Shown one piece after another: positions 49,321-63,822 of a stretch of DNA of 64,000 nt. The first letter of the stretch is position 1, and each line of letters begins with the position of its first letter. The stretch covers positions 116,273,700 to 116,337,699 of the forward strand of contig OV050033.1 of NCBI GenBank assembly GCA_920105625.2, written 5' to 3'. Both the position numbers and the translations under genes were made by a program. Below the pieces are notes generated by a model, which did not search any database, was not told the DNA's origin, and was given only the letters and a program-made list of their open reading frames with translations. This DNA comes from Clusia tigrina (taxonomy: Eukaryota; Arthropoda; Insecta; Diptera; Clusiidae).

Positions 49321-52062
49321 TTTGTAACAATAAAGTACTCGAGCCTCTTGTCAATTTAAGCTATCGCTCAAAGCTAGGCTACCCTTGAGTCCCAAATCAA
49401 ACACTGATAAAACTTCAAATGGCCCAAACTTCTATAAGGTACGTCCTACACCTATCAAATTTTGCAACATATAAGCGCATGTAACTTTTTACTGGAGCGT
49501 CATAAAACCTTGAAATTTTGTAACAATAAAGTACTCGAGCCTCTTGTCAATTTAAGCTATCGCTCAAAGCTATGCTACCCTTGAGTTCCAAATCAAACAC
49601 TGATAAAGCTTCAAATGGCCCTAACTTCAATACGGTATGTCCTACACCTATCAAAGTTTGCAACATACAAATGCTTGTAACTTTTTACTGGAGCGTCATA
49701 AAACCTTGAAAAATTGTGACAATGAAGTTCTCGAGCCTCTTGTCTATTTAAGCTATCGCTCAAAGCTGTGCTACCCTTGATCCCAAATCAAAAACTGATA
49801 AAAATTCAAATGGCCCTAACTTCTATACGGTAGGTCCTACACCTATCAAAGTTTGCAACATACAAATGCTTGTAACTTTTTACTGGAGCGTCATAAAACC
49901 TTGAAATTTTGTAACAATAAAGTACTCGAGCCTCTTGTCTATTTAAGCTATCGCTCAAAGCTGTGCTACCCTTGAGTCCCAAATCAAACACTGATAAAAT
50001 TTCAAATGCCCCTAACTTCTATACGGTACGTCCAATACCTATCAAAGTTTGCAACATACAAATGCTTGTAACTTTTTACTGGAGCGTCATAAAACCTTGA
50101 AATTTTGTAACAAAAAAGTACTCGAGCCTCTTGTCAATTTAAGCTATCGCTCAAAGCTGTGCTACCCTTGAAGCCCAAATCAAACACTGATAAAGCTTAA
50201 AATGGCCCTAACTTCTAGACGGTACGTCCTACACCTATAGAAGTTTGCAACATACAAATATTTGTAACTTTTTACTGGAGCGTCATAAAACCTTGAAATT
50301 TTGTAACAATAAAGTACTCGAGCCTCTTGTCAATTTAAGCTATCGCTCAAAGCTGTGCTACCCTTGAGTCCCAAATCAAACACTGATAAAACTTCAAATG
50401 GCACTAACTTATATACGGTACGTCCTACACCTATCAAAGTTTGCAGCATACAAATGCTTGTAACTTTTTACTGGAGCGTCATAAAACCTTGAAATTTTGT
50501 AACAATAAGGTACTCGAGCCTCTTGTCAATTTAAGCTATCGCTCAAAGCTGTGCTACCCTTGAGTCCCAAATCAAGCACTGATAAAACTTCAAATGGCCC
50601 TAACTTCTATACGGTACGTCCTACACCTATCACAATATGCAACATATAAATGCTTGTAACTTTTTACTGGAGCGTCATAAAACCTTGAAATTTTGTAACA
50701 ATAAAGTACTCGAGCCACTTGTCAATTTAAGCTATCGCTCAAAGCTGGGCTACCCTTGAGTCCCAAATCAAACACTGATAAAATTTCAAATGGCCCTAGC
50801 TTCTATACGGTACGTCCTACACCTATCAAAGTTTGCAACATATAAGCGCTTGTAACTGTTTACTGGAGCGTCATAAAACCTTGAAATTTTGTAACAATAA
50901 AGTACTCGAGCCTCTTGTCAATTTAAGCTATCGCTCAAAGCTATGCTACCCTTGAGTTCCAAATCAAACACTGATAAAGCTTCAAATGGCCCTAACTTCA
51001 ATACGGTATGTCCTACACCTATCAAAGTTTGCAACATACAAATGCTTGTGACTTTTTACTGGAGCGTCATAAAACCTTGAAAAATTGTGACAATGAAGTA
51101 CTCGAGCCTCTTGTCAATTTAAGCTATCGCTCAAAGCTATGCTACCCTTGACTCCCAAATCAAACACTGATAAAAATTCAAATGGCCCTAACTTCTATAC
51201 GGTACGTCCTACACCTATCAAAGTTTGCAACATACAAATGCTTGTAACTTTTTACTGGAGCGTCATAAAACCTTGAAATTTTGTAACAATAAAGTACTCG
51301 AGCCTCTTGTCTATTTAAGCTATCGCTCAAAGCTGTGATACCCTTGAGTCCCAAATCAAAAACTGATAAAAATTCAAATGGCCCTAACTTCTATACGGTA
51401 CGTCCTACACCTATCAAAGTTTGCAACATACAAATGCTTGTAACTTTTTACTGGAGCGTCATAAAACCTTGAAATTTTGTAACAATAAAGTACTCGAGCC
51501 TCTTGTCAATTTAAGCTATCGCTCAAAGCTGTGCTACCCTTGAGTCCCAAATCAAACACCGATAAAATTTCAAATGGCCCTAACTTCTATACGGTACGTC
51601 CTACACCTATCACAATATGCAACATATAAATGCTTGTAACTTTTTACTGGAGCGTCATAAAACCTTGAAAAATTGTAACAATAAAGTACTCGAGCCTCTT
51701 GTCTATTTAAGCTATCGCTCAAAGCTGTGCTACCCTTGAGTCCAAATCAAACACTGATAAAATTTCAAATGGCCCTAACTTCTATACGGTACGTCCTACA
51801 CCTATCACAATATGCAACATATAAATGCTTGTAACTTTTTACTGGAGCGTCATAAAACCTTGAAATTTTGTAACAATAAAGTACTCGAGCCTCTTGTCAA
51901 TTTAAGCTATCGCTCAAAGCTGTGATACGCTTGAGTCCCAAATCAAACACTGATAAAATTTCAAATGGCCCTAACTTCTATACGGTACGTCCTACACCTA
52001 TCACAATATGCAACATATAAATGCTTGTAACTTTTTACTGGAGCGTCATAAAACCTTGAAAT
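49321..52062 (+). repeat. 14-monomer HOR, copy 1 (2,742 bp)
   Basis: Each marker recurs 2,742 bp later in the adjacent copy: CTATAAGGTACG at 49,431 and 52,173, CCTTGATCCC at 49,773 and 52,515, AATAAGGTAC at 50,504 and 53,246. GTGATACCC near 51,337 and GTGATACGC near 51,921 recur likewise. The period is 14 x 196 minus two single-base losses. By eye, copies 1 and 2 differ at only a few positions, for example AAACTTC against AAGCTTC near 50,587 and 53,329. Confidence 0.92.
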
Positions 52063-54804
52063 TTTGTAACAATAAAGTACTCGAGCCTCTTGTCAATTTA
52101 AGCTATCGCTCAAAGCTAGGCTACCCTTGAGTCCCAAATCAAACACTGATAAAACTTCAAATGGCCCAAACTTCTATAAGGTACGTCCTACACCTATCAA
52201 ATTTTGCAACATATAAGCGCATGTAACTTTTTACTGGAGCGTCATAAAACCTTGAAATTTTGTAACAATAAAGTACTCGAGCCTCTTGTCAATTTAAGCT
52301 ATCGCTCAAAGCTATGCTACCCTTGAGTTCCAAATCAAACACTGATAAAGCTTCAAATGGCCCTAACTTCAATACGGTATGTCCTACACCTATCAAAGTT
52401 TGCAACATACAAATGCTTGTAACTTTTTACTGGAGCGTCATAAAACCTTGAAAAATTGTGACAATGAAGTTCTCGAGCCTCTTGTCTATTTAAGCTATCG
52501 CTCAAAGCTGTGCTACCCTTGATCCCAAATCAAAAACTGATAAAAATTCAAATGGCCCTAACTTCTATACGGTAGGTCCTACACCTATCAAAGTTTGCAA
52601 CATACAAATGCTTGTAACTTTTTACTGGAGCGTCATAAAACCTTGAAATTTTGTAACAATAAAGTACTCGAGCCTCTTGTCTATTTAAGCTATCGCTCAA
52701 AGCTGTGCTACCCTTGAGTCCCAAATCAAACACTGATAAAATTTCAAATGCCCCTAACTTCTATACGGTACGTCCAATACCTATCAAAGTTTGCAACATA
52801 CAAATGCTTGTAACTTTTTACTGGAGCGTCATAAAACCTTGAAATTTTGTAACAAAAAAGTACTCGAGCCTCTTGTCAATTTAAGCTATCGCTCAAAGCT
52901 GTGCTACCCTTGAAGCCCAAATCAAACACTGATAAAGCTTAAAATGGCCCTAACTTCTAGACGGTACGTCCTACACCTATAGAAGTTTGCAACATACAAA
53001 TATTTGTAACTTTTTACTGGAGCGTCATAAAACCTTGAAATTTTGTAACAATAAAGTACTCGAGCCTCTTGTCAATTTAAACTATCGCTCAAAGCTGTGC
53101 TACCCTTGAGTCCCAAATCAAACACTGATAAAACTTCAAATGGCACTAACTTATATACGGTACGTCCTACACCTATCAAAGTTTGCAGCATACAAATGCT
53201 TGTAACTTTTTACTGGAGCGTCATAAAACCTTGAAATTTTGTAACAATAAGGTACTCGAGCCTCTTGTCAATTTAAGCTATCGCTCAAAGCTGTGCTACC
53301 CTTGAGTCCCAAATCAAGCACTGATAAAGCTTCAAATGGCCCTAACTTCTATACGGTACGTCCTACACCTATCACAATATGCAACATATAAATGCTTGTA
53401 ACTTTTTACTGGAGCGTCATAAAACCTTGAAATTTTGTAACAATAAAGTACTCGAGCCACTTGTCAATTTAAGCTATCGCTCAAAGCTGGGCTACCCTTG
53501 AGTCCCAAATCAAACACTGATAAAATTTCAAATGGCCCTAGCTTCTATACGGTACGTCCTACACCTATCAAAGTTTGCAACATATAAGCGCTTGTAACTG
53601 TTTACTGGAGCGTCATAAAACCTTGAAATTTTGTAACAATAAAGTACTCGAGCCTCTTGTCAATTTAAGCTATCGCTCAAAGCTATGCTACCCTTGAGTT
53701 CCAAATCAAACACTGATAAAGCTTCAAATGGCCCTAACTTCAATACGGTATGTCCTACACCTATCAAAGTTTGCAACATACAAATGCTTGTGACTTTTTA
53801 CTGGAGCGTCATAAAACCTTGAAAAATTGTGACAATGAAGTACTCGAGCCTCTTGTCAATTTAAGCTATCGCTCAAAGCTATGCTACCCTTGACTCCCAA
53901 ATCAAACACTGATAAAAATTCAAATGGCCCTAACTTCTATACGGTACGTCCTACACCTATCAAAGTTTGCAACATACAAATGCTTGTAACTTTTTACTGG
54001 AGCGTCATAAAACCTTGAAATTTTGTAACAATAAAGTACTCGAGCCTCTTGTCTATTTAAGCTATCGCTCAAAGCTGTGATACCCTTGAGTCCCAAATCA
54101 AAAACTGATAAAAATTCAAATGGCCCTAACTTCTATACGGTACGTCCTACACCTATCAAAGTTTGCAACATACAAATGCTTGTAACTTTTTACTGGAGCG
54201 TCATAAAACCTTGAAATTTTGTAACAATAAAGTACTCGAGCCTCTTGTCTATTTAAGCTATCGCTCAAAGCTGTGCTACCCTTGAGTCCCAAATCAAACA
54301 CCGATAAAATTTCAAATGGCCCTAACTTCTATACGGTACGTCCTACACCTATCACAATATGCAACATATAAATGCTTGTAACTTTTTACTGGAGCGTCAT
54401 AAAACCTTGAAAAATTGTAACAATAAAGTACTCGAGCCTCTTGTCTATTTAAGCTATCGCTCAAAGCTGTGCTACCCTTGAGTCCAAATCAAACACTGAT
54501 AAAATTTCAAATGGCCCTAACTTCTATACGGTACGTCCTACACCTATCACAATATGCAACATATAAATGCTTGTAACTTTTTACTGGAGCGTCATAAAAC
54601 CTTGAAATTTTGTAACAATAAAGTACTCGAGCCTCTTGTCAATTTAAGCTATCGCTCAAAGCTGTGATACGCTTGAGTCCCAAATCAAACACTGATAAAA
54701 TTTCAAATGGCCCTAACTTCTATACGGTACGTCCTACACCTATCACAATATGCAACATATAAATGCTTGTAACTTTTTACTGGAGCGTCATAAAACCTTG
54801 AAAT
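52063..54804 (+). repeat. 14-monomer HOR, copy 2 (2,742 bp)
   Basis: This directly abuts copy 1 with no intervening sequence and ends where the next unit changes to the TTTAAGGTATCGC / CCCTAGAGTCCAAAATC type. Its second half (from about 53,205) is also the first part of the 35-monomer repeat, so the same stretch occurs a third time at about 60,062-61,660. Confidence 0.92.
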
Positions 54805-57800
54805 TTTGTAACAATAAAGTACTCGAGCCTCTTGTCAATTTAAGGTATCGCTCAAAGCTATGCTACCCTAGAGTCCAAAATCAAATACTGATAAAACTTC
54901 AAATGGCCCTAAATTTTATACGGTACGTCCTACACCTATCAAAGTTTGCAACATACAAATGATTGTAACTTTTTACTGGAGCGTCATAAAACCTTGAAAT
55001 TTTGTAACAATAAAGTACTCGAGCCTCTTGTCAATTTAAGCTATCGCTCAAAGCTGTGCTACCCTTGAGTCCCAAATCAAACACTGATAAAGCTCCAGAT
55101 GGCCCTAACTTCTATACGGTACTTCCAACACCTATCAAAGTTTGCAACATACAAATGCTTGTAACTTTTTACTGGAGCGTCATAAAACCTTGAAATTTTG
55201 TAACAATAAAGTACTCGAGCCTCTTGTCAATTTAAGCCATCGCTCAAAGCTATGCTACCCTAGAGTCCCAAATCAAACACTGATAAAAATTCAAACGGCC
55301 CTAACTTCTATACGGTACGTCCTACACCTATCAAAGTTTGCAACATACAAATGCTTGTAACATTTTACTGGAGCGTCATAAAACCTTGAAATTTTGTAAC
55401 AATAAAGTACTCGAGCCTCTTGTCAATTTAAGCTATCTCTCAAATCTGTGCTACCCTTGAGTCCCAAATCAAACACTGATAAAACTTCAAATGGCCCTAA
55501 CTTCTATACGGTACGTCCTACACCTATAAAAGTATGCAACATATAAATGCTTGTAACTTTTTACTGGAGCGTCATAAAACCTTGAAATTTTGTAACAATA
55601 AAGTACTCGAGCCTCTTGTCAATTTAAGCTATCGCTCAAAGCTGTGCTACCCGTGAGTCCCAAATCAAACACTAATAAAGCTTCAAATGGCCCTAACTTC
55701 TATACGGTACATCCTACACCTATCACAATATGCACCATATAAATGCTTGTAACTTTTTACTGGAGCGTCATAAAACCTTGAAATTTTGTAACAATAAAGT
55801 ACTCGAGCCTCTTGTCAATTTAAGCTATCGCTCAAAGCTAGGCTACCCTTGAGTCCCAAATCAAACACTGATAAAACTTCAAATGGCCCAAACTTCTATA
55901 CGGTACGTCCTACACCTATCAAATTTTGCAACATATAAGCGCATGTAACTTTTTACTGGAGCGTCATAAAACCTTGAAATTTTGTAACAATAAAGTACTC
56001 GAGCCTCTTGTCAATTTAAGCTATCGCTCAAAGCTATGCTACCCTTGAGTTCCAAATCAAACACTGATAAAGCTTCAAATGGCCATAAGTTCAATACGGT
56101 ATGTCCTACACCTATCAAAGTTTGCAACATACAAATGCTTGTAACTTTTTACTGGAGCGTCATAAAACCTTGAAAAATTGTGACAATGAAGTTCTCGAGC
56201 CTCTTGTCTATTTAAGCTATCGCTCAAAGCTGTGCTACCCTTGATCCCAAATCAAAAACTGATAAAAATTCAAATGGCCCTAACTTCTATACGGTACGTC
56301 CTACACCTATCAAAGTTTGCAACATACAAATGCTTGTAACTTTTTACTGGAGCGTCATAAAACCTTGAAATTTTGTAACAAAAAAGTACTCGAGCCTCTT
56401 GTCAATTTAAGCTATCGCTCAAAGCTATGCTACCCTAGAGTCCCAAATCAAACACTGATAAAAATTCAAACGGCCCTAACTTCTATACGGTACGTCCTAC
56501 ACCTATCAAAGTTTGCAACATATAAATGCTTGTAACTTTTTACTGGAGCGTCATAAAATCTTGAAATTTTGTAACAATAAAGTACTCGAGCCTCTTGTCA
56601 ATTTAAGCTATCGCTCAAAGCTTTGCTACTCTTGAGTCCCAAATCAAACACTGATAAAGCTCAAAATGGCCCTAACTTCTATACGGTACGTCCTACACCT
56701 ATCGAAGTTTGCAACATACAAATGTTTGTAACTTTTTACTGGAGCGTCATAAAACCTTGAAATTTTGTAACAATAAAGTACTCGAGCCTCTTGTCAATTT
56801 AAGCTATCGCTCAAAGCTGTGCTACCCTTGAGTCCCAAATCAAGCACTGATAAAACTTCAAATATCACTAACTTATATACGGTACGTCCTACACCTATCA
56901 AAGTTTGCAACATACAAATGCTTGTAACTTTTTACTGGAGCGCCATAAAACCTTGAAATTTTGTAACAACAAAGTACTCGAGCCTCTTGTCTATTTAAGC
57001 TATCGCTCAAAGCTAGGATACCCTTGATTCCCAAATCAAACACTGATAAAACTTCAAATGGCCCAAACTTCTGTACGGTACGTCCTACACCTATCAAATT
57101 TTGCAACATATAAGCGCATGTAACTTTTTACTGGAGCGTCATAAAACCTTGAAATTCTGTAACAATAAAGTACTCGAGCCTCTTGTCAATTTAAGCTATC
57201 GCTCAAAGCTATGCTACCCTTGAGTTCCAAATCAAACACTGATAAAGCTTCAAATGGCCCTAACTTCAATACGGTATGTCCTACACCTATCAAAGTTTGC
57301 AACATACAAATGCTTGTAACTTTTTACTGGAGCGTCATAAAACCTTGAAAAATTGTGACAATGAAGTTCTCGAGCCTCTTGTCAATTTCAGCTATCGCTC
57401 AAAGCTATGCTACCCTTGAGTCCCAAATCAAACACTGATAAAAATTCAAATGGCCCTAACTTCTATACGGTGCGTCCTACACCTATCAAAGTTTGCAACA
57501 TACAAATGCTTGTAACTTTTTACTGGAGCGTCATAAAACCTTGAAATTTTGTAACAATAAAGTACTCGAGCCTCTTGTCTATTTAAGCTATCGCTCAAAG
57601 CTGTGCTACCCTTGATCCCAAATCAACAACTGATGAAAATTCAAATGGCCCTAACTTCTATACGGTACGTCCTACACCTATCAAAGTTTGCAACATACAA
57701 ATGCTTGTAACTTTTTACTGGAGCGTCATAAAACCTTGAAATTTTGTAACAATAAAGTACTCGAGCCTCTTGTCTATTTAAGCTATCGCTCAAAGCTGTG

Positions 57801-60061
57801 CTACCCTTGAGTCCCAAATCAAACACTGATAAAATTTCAAATGCCCCTAACTTCTATACGGTACGTCCAACACCTATCAAAGTTTGCAACATACAAATGC
57901 TTGTAATTTTTTACTGGAGCGTCATAAAACCTTGAAATTTTGTAACAAAAAAGTACTCGAGCCTCTTGTCAATTTAAGCTATCGCTCAAAGCTATGCTAC
58001 CCTAGAGTCCCAAATCAAACACTGATAAAAATTCAAACGGCCCTAACTTCTATACGGTACGTCCTACACCTATCAAAGTTTGCAACATATAAATGCTTGT
58101 AACTTTTTACTGGAGCGTCATAAAACCTTGAAATTTTGTAACAATAAAGTACTCGAGCCTCTTGTCAATTTAAGCTATCGCTCAAAGCTTTGCTACTCTT
58201 GAGTCCCAAATCAAACACTGATAAAACTTAAAATGGCCCTAACTTCTATACGGTACGTCCTACACCTATCGAAGTTTGCAACATACAAATGTTTGTAACT
58301 TTTTTCTGGAGCGTCATAAAACCTTGAAATTTTGTAACAATAAAGTACTCGAGCCTCTTGTCAATTTAAGCTATCGCTCAAAGCTGTGCTACCCTTGAGT
58401 CCCACATCAAGCACTGATAAAACTTCAAATGGCACTAACTTATATACGGTACGTCCTACACCTATCAAAGTTTGCAACATACAAATGCTTGTAACTTTTT
58501 ACTGGAGCGTCATAAAACCTTGAAATTTGGTAACAATAAAGTACTCGAGCCTCTTGTCTATTTAAGCTATCCCTCAAAGCTGTGCTACCCTTGAGTCCCA
58601 AATCAAACACTGATAAATCTTAAAATGGCCCTAACTTCTATACGGTACGTCCTACACCTATCGAAGTTTGCAACATACAAATGTTTGTAACTTTTTACTG
58701 GAGCGTCATAAAACCTTGAAATTTTGTAACAATAAAGTACTCGAGCCTCTTGTCAATTTAAGCTATCGCTCAAAGCTGTGCTACCCTTGAGTCCCAAATC
58801 AAGCACTGATAAAACTTCAAATGGCACTAACTTATATACGGTACGTCCTACACCTATCAAAGTTTGCAACATACAAATGCTTGTAACTTTTTACTGGAGC
58901 GTCATAAAACCTTGAAATTTTGTAACAATAAAGTACTCGAGCCTCTTGTCTATTTAAGCTATCCCTCAAAGCTGTGCTACCCTTGAGTCCCAAATCAAAC
59001 ACTGATAAAATTTCAAATGGCCCTAACTTCTATACGGTACGTCCAACACCTATCAAAATTTGCAACATACAAATACTTGTAACTTTTTACTGGAGCGTCA
59101 TAAAACCTTGAAATTTTGTAACAAAAAAGTACTCGAGCCTCTTGTCTATTTAAGCTATCGCTCAAAGCTGTGCTACCCCTGAGTCCCAAATCAAACACTG
59201 ATAAAATTTCAAATGGCCCTAACTTCTATACGGTACGTCCAACACCTATCAAAGTTTGCAACATACAAATGCTTGTAACTTTTTACTGGAGCGTCATAAA
59301 ACCTTGAAATTTTGTAACAATAAAGTACTCGAGCCTCTTGTCAATTTGAGCTATCGCTCAAAGCTGTGCTACGCTCGAGTCCCAAATTAAACACTGATAA
59401 AGCTTAAAATGGTCCTAACTTCTATACGGTACGTCCTACACCTATCGAAGTTTGCAACATACAAATGTTTGTAACTTTTTACTGGAGCGTCAAAAAACCT
59501 TGAAATTTTGTAACAATAAAGTACTCGAGCCTCTTGTCAATTTAAGCTATCGCTCAAAGCTGTGCTACCGTTGAGTCCCAAATCAAACACTGATAAAGCT
59601 TCAAATGGCCCTAACTTCTATACGGTATGTCCTACACCTATCACAATATGCAACATATAAATGCTTGTAACTTTTTACTGGAGCGTCATAAAACCTTGAA
59701 ATTTTGTAACAATAAAGTACTCGAGCCTCTTGTCAATTTAAGCTATCGCTCAAAGCTATGCTACCCTAGAATCCAAAATCAAATACTGATAAAACTTCAA
59801 ATGGCCCTAACTTTTATACGGTACGTCCTACACCTATCAAAGTTTGCAACATACAAATGATTGTAACTTTTTACTGGAGCGTCATAAAACCTTGAAATTT
59901 TGTAACAATAAAGTACTCGAGCCTCTTGTCAATTTAAGCTATCGCTCAAAGCTGTGCTACCCTTGAGTCCCAAATCAAGCACTGATAAAACTTCAAATGG
60001 CACTAACTTATATACGGTACGTCCTACACCTATCAAAGTTTGCAACATACAAATGCTTGTA
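54805..60061 (+). repeat. Satellite segment between long HOR copies
   Basis: The part up to about 56,965 recurs at 61,662-63,822 (offset 6,857). After that, shorter repeats appear: the CCTTGATCCC unit at 56,237 and 57,608 (7 units minus 1), the CCCTAGAGTCC unit near 56,430 and 57,997 (8 units minus 1), and a two-unit duplication marked by GCTATCCCTCAAAGC near 58,568 and 58,960 (392 bp). Private changes such as CTCGAGTCCCAAATTAAAC near 59,373 are single-copy. Confidence 0.82.
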
Positions 60062-63000
60062 ACTTTTTACTGGAGCGTCATAAAACCTTGAAATTTTGTA
60101 ACAATAAGGTACTCGAGCCTCTTGTCAATTTAAGCTATCGCTCAAAGCTGTGCTACCCTTGAGTCCCAAATCAAGCACTGATAAAGCTTCAAATGGCCCT
60201 AACTTCTATACGGTACGTCCTACACCTATCACAATATGCAACATATAAATGCTTGTAACTTTTTACTGGAGCGTCATAAAACCTTGAAATTTTGTAACAA
60301 TAAAGTACTCGAGCCACTTGTCAATTTAAGCTATCGCTCAAAGCTGGGCTACCCTTGAGTCCCAAATCAAACACTGATAAAATTTCAAATGGCCCTAGCT
60401 TCTATACGGTACGTCCTACACCTATCAAAGTTTGCAACATATAAGCGCTTGTAACTGTTTACTGGAGCGTCATAAAACCTTGAAATTTTGTAACAATAAA
60501 GTACTCGAGCCTCTTGTCAATTTAAGCTATCGCTCAAAGCTATGCTACCCTTGAGTTCCAAATCAAACACTGATAAAGCTTCAAATGGCCCTAACTTCAA
60601 TACGGTATGTCCTACACCTATCAAAGTTTGCAACATACAAATGCTTGTGACTTTTTACTGGAGCGTCATAAAACCTTGAAAAATTGTGACAATGAAGTAC
60701 TCGAGCCTCTTGTCAATTTAAGCTATCGCTCAAAGCTATGCTACCCTTGACTCCCAAATCAAACACTGATAAAAATTCAAATGGCCCTAACTTCTATACG
60801 GTACGTCCTACACCTATCAAAGTTTGCAACATACAAATGCTTGTAACTTTTTACTGGAGCGTCATAAAACCTTGAAATTTTGTAACAATAAAGTACTCGA
60901 GCCTCTTGTCTATTTAAGCTATCGCTCAAAGCTGTGATACCCTTGAGTCCCAAATCAAAAACTGATAAAAATTCAAATGGCCCTAACTTCTATACGGTAC
61001 GTCCTACACCTATCAAAGTTTGCAACATACAAATGCTTGTAACTTTTTACTGGAGCGTCATAAAACCTTGAAATTTTGTAACAATAAAGTACTCGAGCCT
61101 CTTGTCTATTTAAGCTATCGCTCAAAGCTGTGCTACCCTTGAGTCCCAAATCAAACACCGATAAAATTTCAAATGGCCCTAACTTCTATACGGTACGTCC
61201 TACACCTATCACAATATGCAACATATAAATGCTTGTAACTTTTTACTGGAGCGTCATAAAACCTTGAAAAATTGTAACAATAAAGTACTCGAGCCTCTTG
61301 TCTATTTAAGCTATCGCTCAAAGCTGTGCTACCCTTGAGTCCAAATCAAACACTGATAAAATTTCAAATGGCCCTAACTTCTATACGGTACGTCCTACAC
61401 CTATCACAATATGCAACATATAAATGCTTGTAACTTTTTACTGGAGCGTCATAAAACCTTGAAATTTTGTAACAATAAAGTACTCGAGCCTCTTGTCAAT
61501 TTAAGCTATCGCTCAAAGCTGTGATACGCTTGAGTCCCAAATCAAACACTGATAAAATTTCAAATGGCCCTAACTTCTATACGGTACGTCCTACACCTAT
61601 CACAATATGCAACATATAAATGCTTGTAACTTTTTACTGGAGCGTCATAAAACCTTGAAATTTTGTAACAATAAAGTACTCGAGCCTCTTGTCAATTTAA
61701 GGTATCGCTCAAAGCTATGCTACCCTAGAGTCCAAAATCAAATACTGATAAAACTTCAAATGGCCCTAAATTTTATACGGTACGTCCTACACCTATCAAA
61801 GTTTGCAACATACAAATGATTGTAACTTTTTACTGGAGCGTCATAAAACCTTGAAATTTTGTAACAATAAAGTACTCGAGCCTCTTGTCAATTTAAGCTA
61901 TCGCTCAAAGCTGTGCTACCCTTGAGTCCCAAATCAAACACTGATAAAGCTCCAGATGGCCCTAACTTCTATACGGTACTTCCAACACCTATCAAAGTTT
62001 GCAACATACAAATGCTTGTAACTTTTTACTGGAGCGTCATAAAACCTTGAAATTTTGTAACAATAAAGTACTCGAGCCTCTTGTCAATTTAAGCTATCGC
62101 TCAAAGCTATGCTACCCTAGAGTCCCAAATCAAACACTGATAAAAATTCAAACGGCCCTAACTTCTATACGGTACGTCCTACACCTATCAAAGTTTGCAA
62201 CATACAAATGCTTGTAACATTTTACTGGAGCGTCATAAAACCTTGAAATTTTGTAACAATAAAGTACTCGAGCCTCTTGTCAATTTAAGCTATCTCTCAA
62301 ATCTGTGCTACCCTTGAGTCCCAAATCAAACACTGATAAAGCTTCAAATGGCCCTAACTTCTATACGGTACGTCCTACACCTATCAAAGTATGCAACATA
62401 TAAATGCTTGTAACTTTTTACTGGAGCGTCATAAAACCTTGAAATTTTGTAACAATAAAGTACTCGAGCCTCTTGTCAATTTAAGCTATCGCTCAAAGCT
62501 GTGCTACCCGTGAGTCCCAAATCAAACACTAATAAAGCTTCAAATGGCCCTAACTTCTATACGGTACATCCTACACCTATCACAATATGCACCATATAAA
62601 TGCTTGTAACTTTTTACTGGAGCGTCATAAAACCTTGAAATTTTGTAACAATAAAGTACTCGAGCCTCTTGTCAATTGAAGCTATCGCTCAAAGCTAGGC
62701 TACCCTTGAGTCCCAAATCAAACACTGATAAAACTTCAAATTTCCCAAACTTCTATACGGTACGTCCTACACCTATCAAATTTTGCAACATATAAGCGCA
62801 TGTAACTTTTTACTGGAGCGTCATAAAACCTTGAAATTTTGTAACAATAAAGTACTCGAGCCTCTTGTCAATTTAAGCTATCGCTCAAAGCTATGCTACC
62901 CTTGAGTTCCAAATCAAACACTGATAAAGCTTCAAATGGCCATAAGTTCAATACGGTATGTCCTACACCTATCAAAGTTTGCAACATACAAATGCTTGTA

Positions 63001-63822
63001 ACTTTTTACTGGAGCGTCATAAAACCTTGAAAAATTGTAACAATGAAGTACTCGAGCCTCTTGTCTATTTAAGCTATCGCTCAAAGCTGTGCTACCCTTG
63101 ATCCCAAATCAAAAACTGATAAAAATTCAAATGGCCCTAACTTCTATACGGTACGTCCTACACCTATCAAAGTTTGCAACATACAAATGCTTGTAACTTT
63201 TTACTGGAGCGTCATAAAACCTTGAAATTTTGTAACAAAAAAGTACTCGAGCCTCTTGTCAATTTAAGCTATCGCTCAAAGCTATGCTACCCTAGAGTCC
63301 CAAATCAAACACTGATAAAAATTCAAACGGCCCTAACTTCTATACGGTACGTCCTACACCTATCAAAGTTTGCAACATATAAATGCTTGTAACTTTTTAC
63401 TGGAGCGTCATAAAACCTTGAAATTTTGTAACAATAAAGTACTCGAGCCTCTTGTCAATTTAAGCTATCGCTCAAAGCTTTGCTACTCTTGAGTCCCAAA
63501 TCAAACACTGATAAAGCTCAAAATGGCCCTAACTTCTATACGGTACGTCCTACACCTATCGAAGTTTGCAACATACAAATGTTTGTAACTTTTTACTGGA
63601 GCGTCATAAAACCTTGAAATTTTGTAACAATAAAGTACTCGAGCCTCTTGTCAATTTAAGCTATCGCTCAAAGCTGTGCTACCCTTGAGTCCCAAATCAA
63701 GCACTGATAAAACTTCAAATATCACTAACTTATATACGGTACGTCCTACACCTATCAAAGTTTGCAACATACAAATGCTTGTAACTTTTTACTGGAGCGC
63801 CATAAAACCTTGAAATTTTGTA
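60062..63822 (+). repeat. Second copy of 53,205-56,965 (35-monomer period, 6,857 bp)
   Basis: All markers tested are exactly 6,857 bp from their partner: AATAAGGTAC (53,246 / 60,103), AAGCTCCAGATGG (about 55,092 / 61,949), CCTTGATCCC (56,237 / 63,094), AATATCACTAAC (about 56,862 / 63,719) and GAGCGCCATAAAACC (about 56,940 / 63,797). Differences are few over about 3.76 kb, for example AGCCATCGC against AGCTATCGC near 55,240 / 62,097 and GGCCCAAAC against TTCCCAAAC near 55,884 / 62,741. Identity is therefore likely above 99%, making this among the youngest large duplications in the window. Confidence 0.9.
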
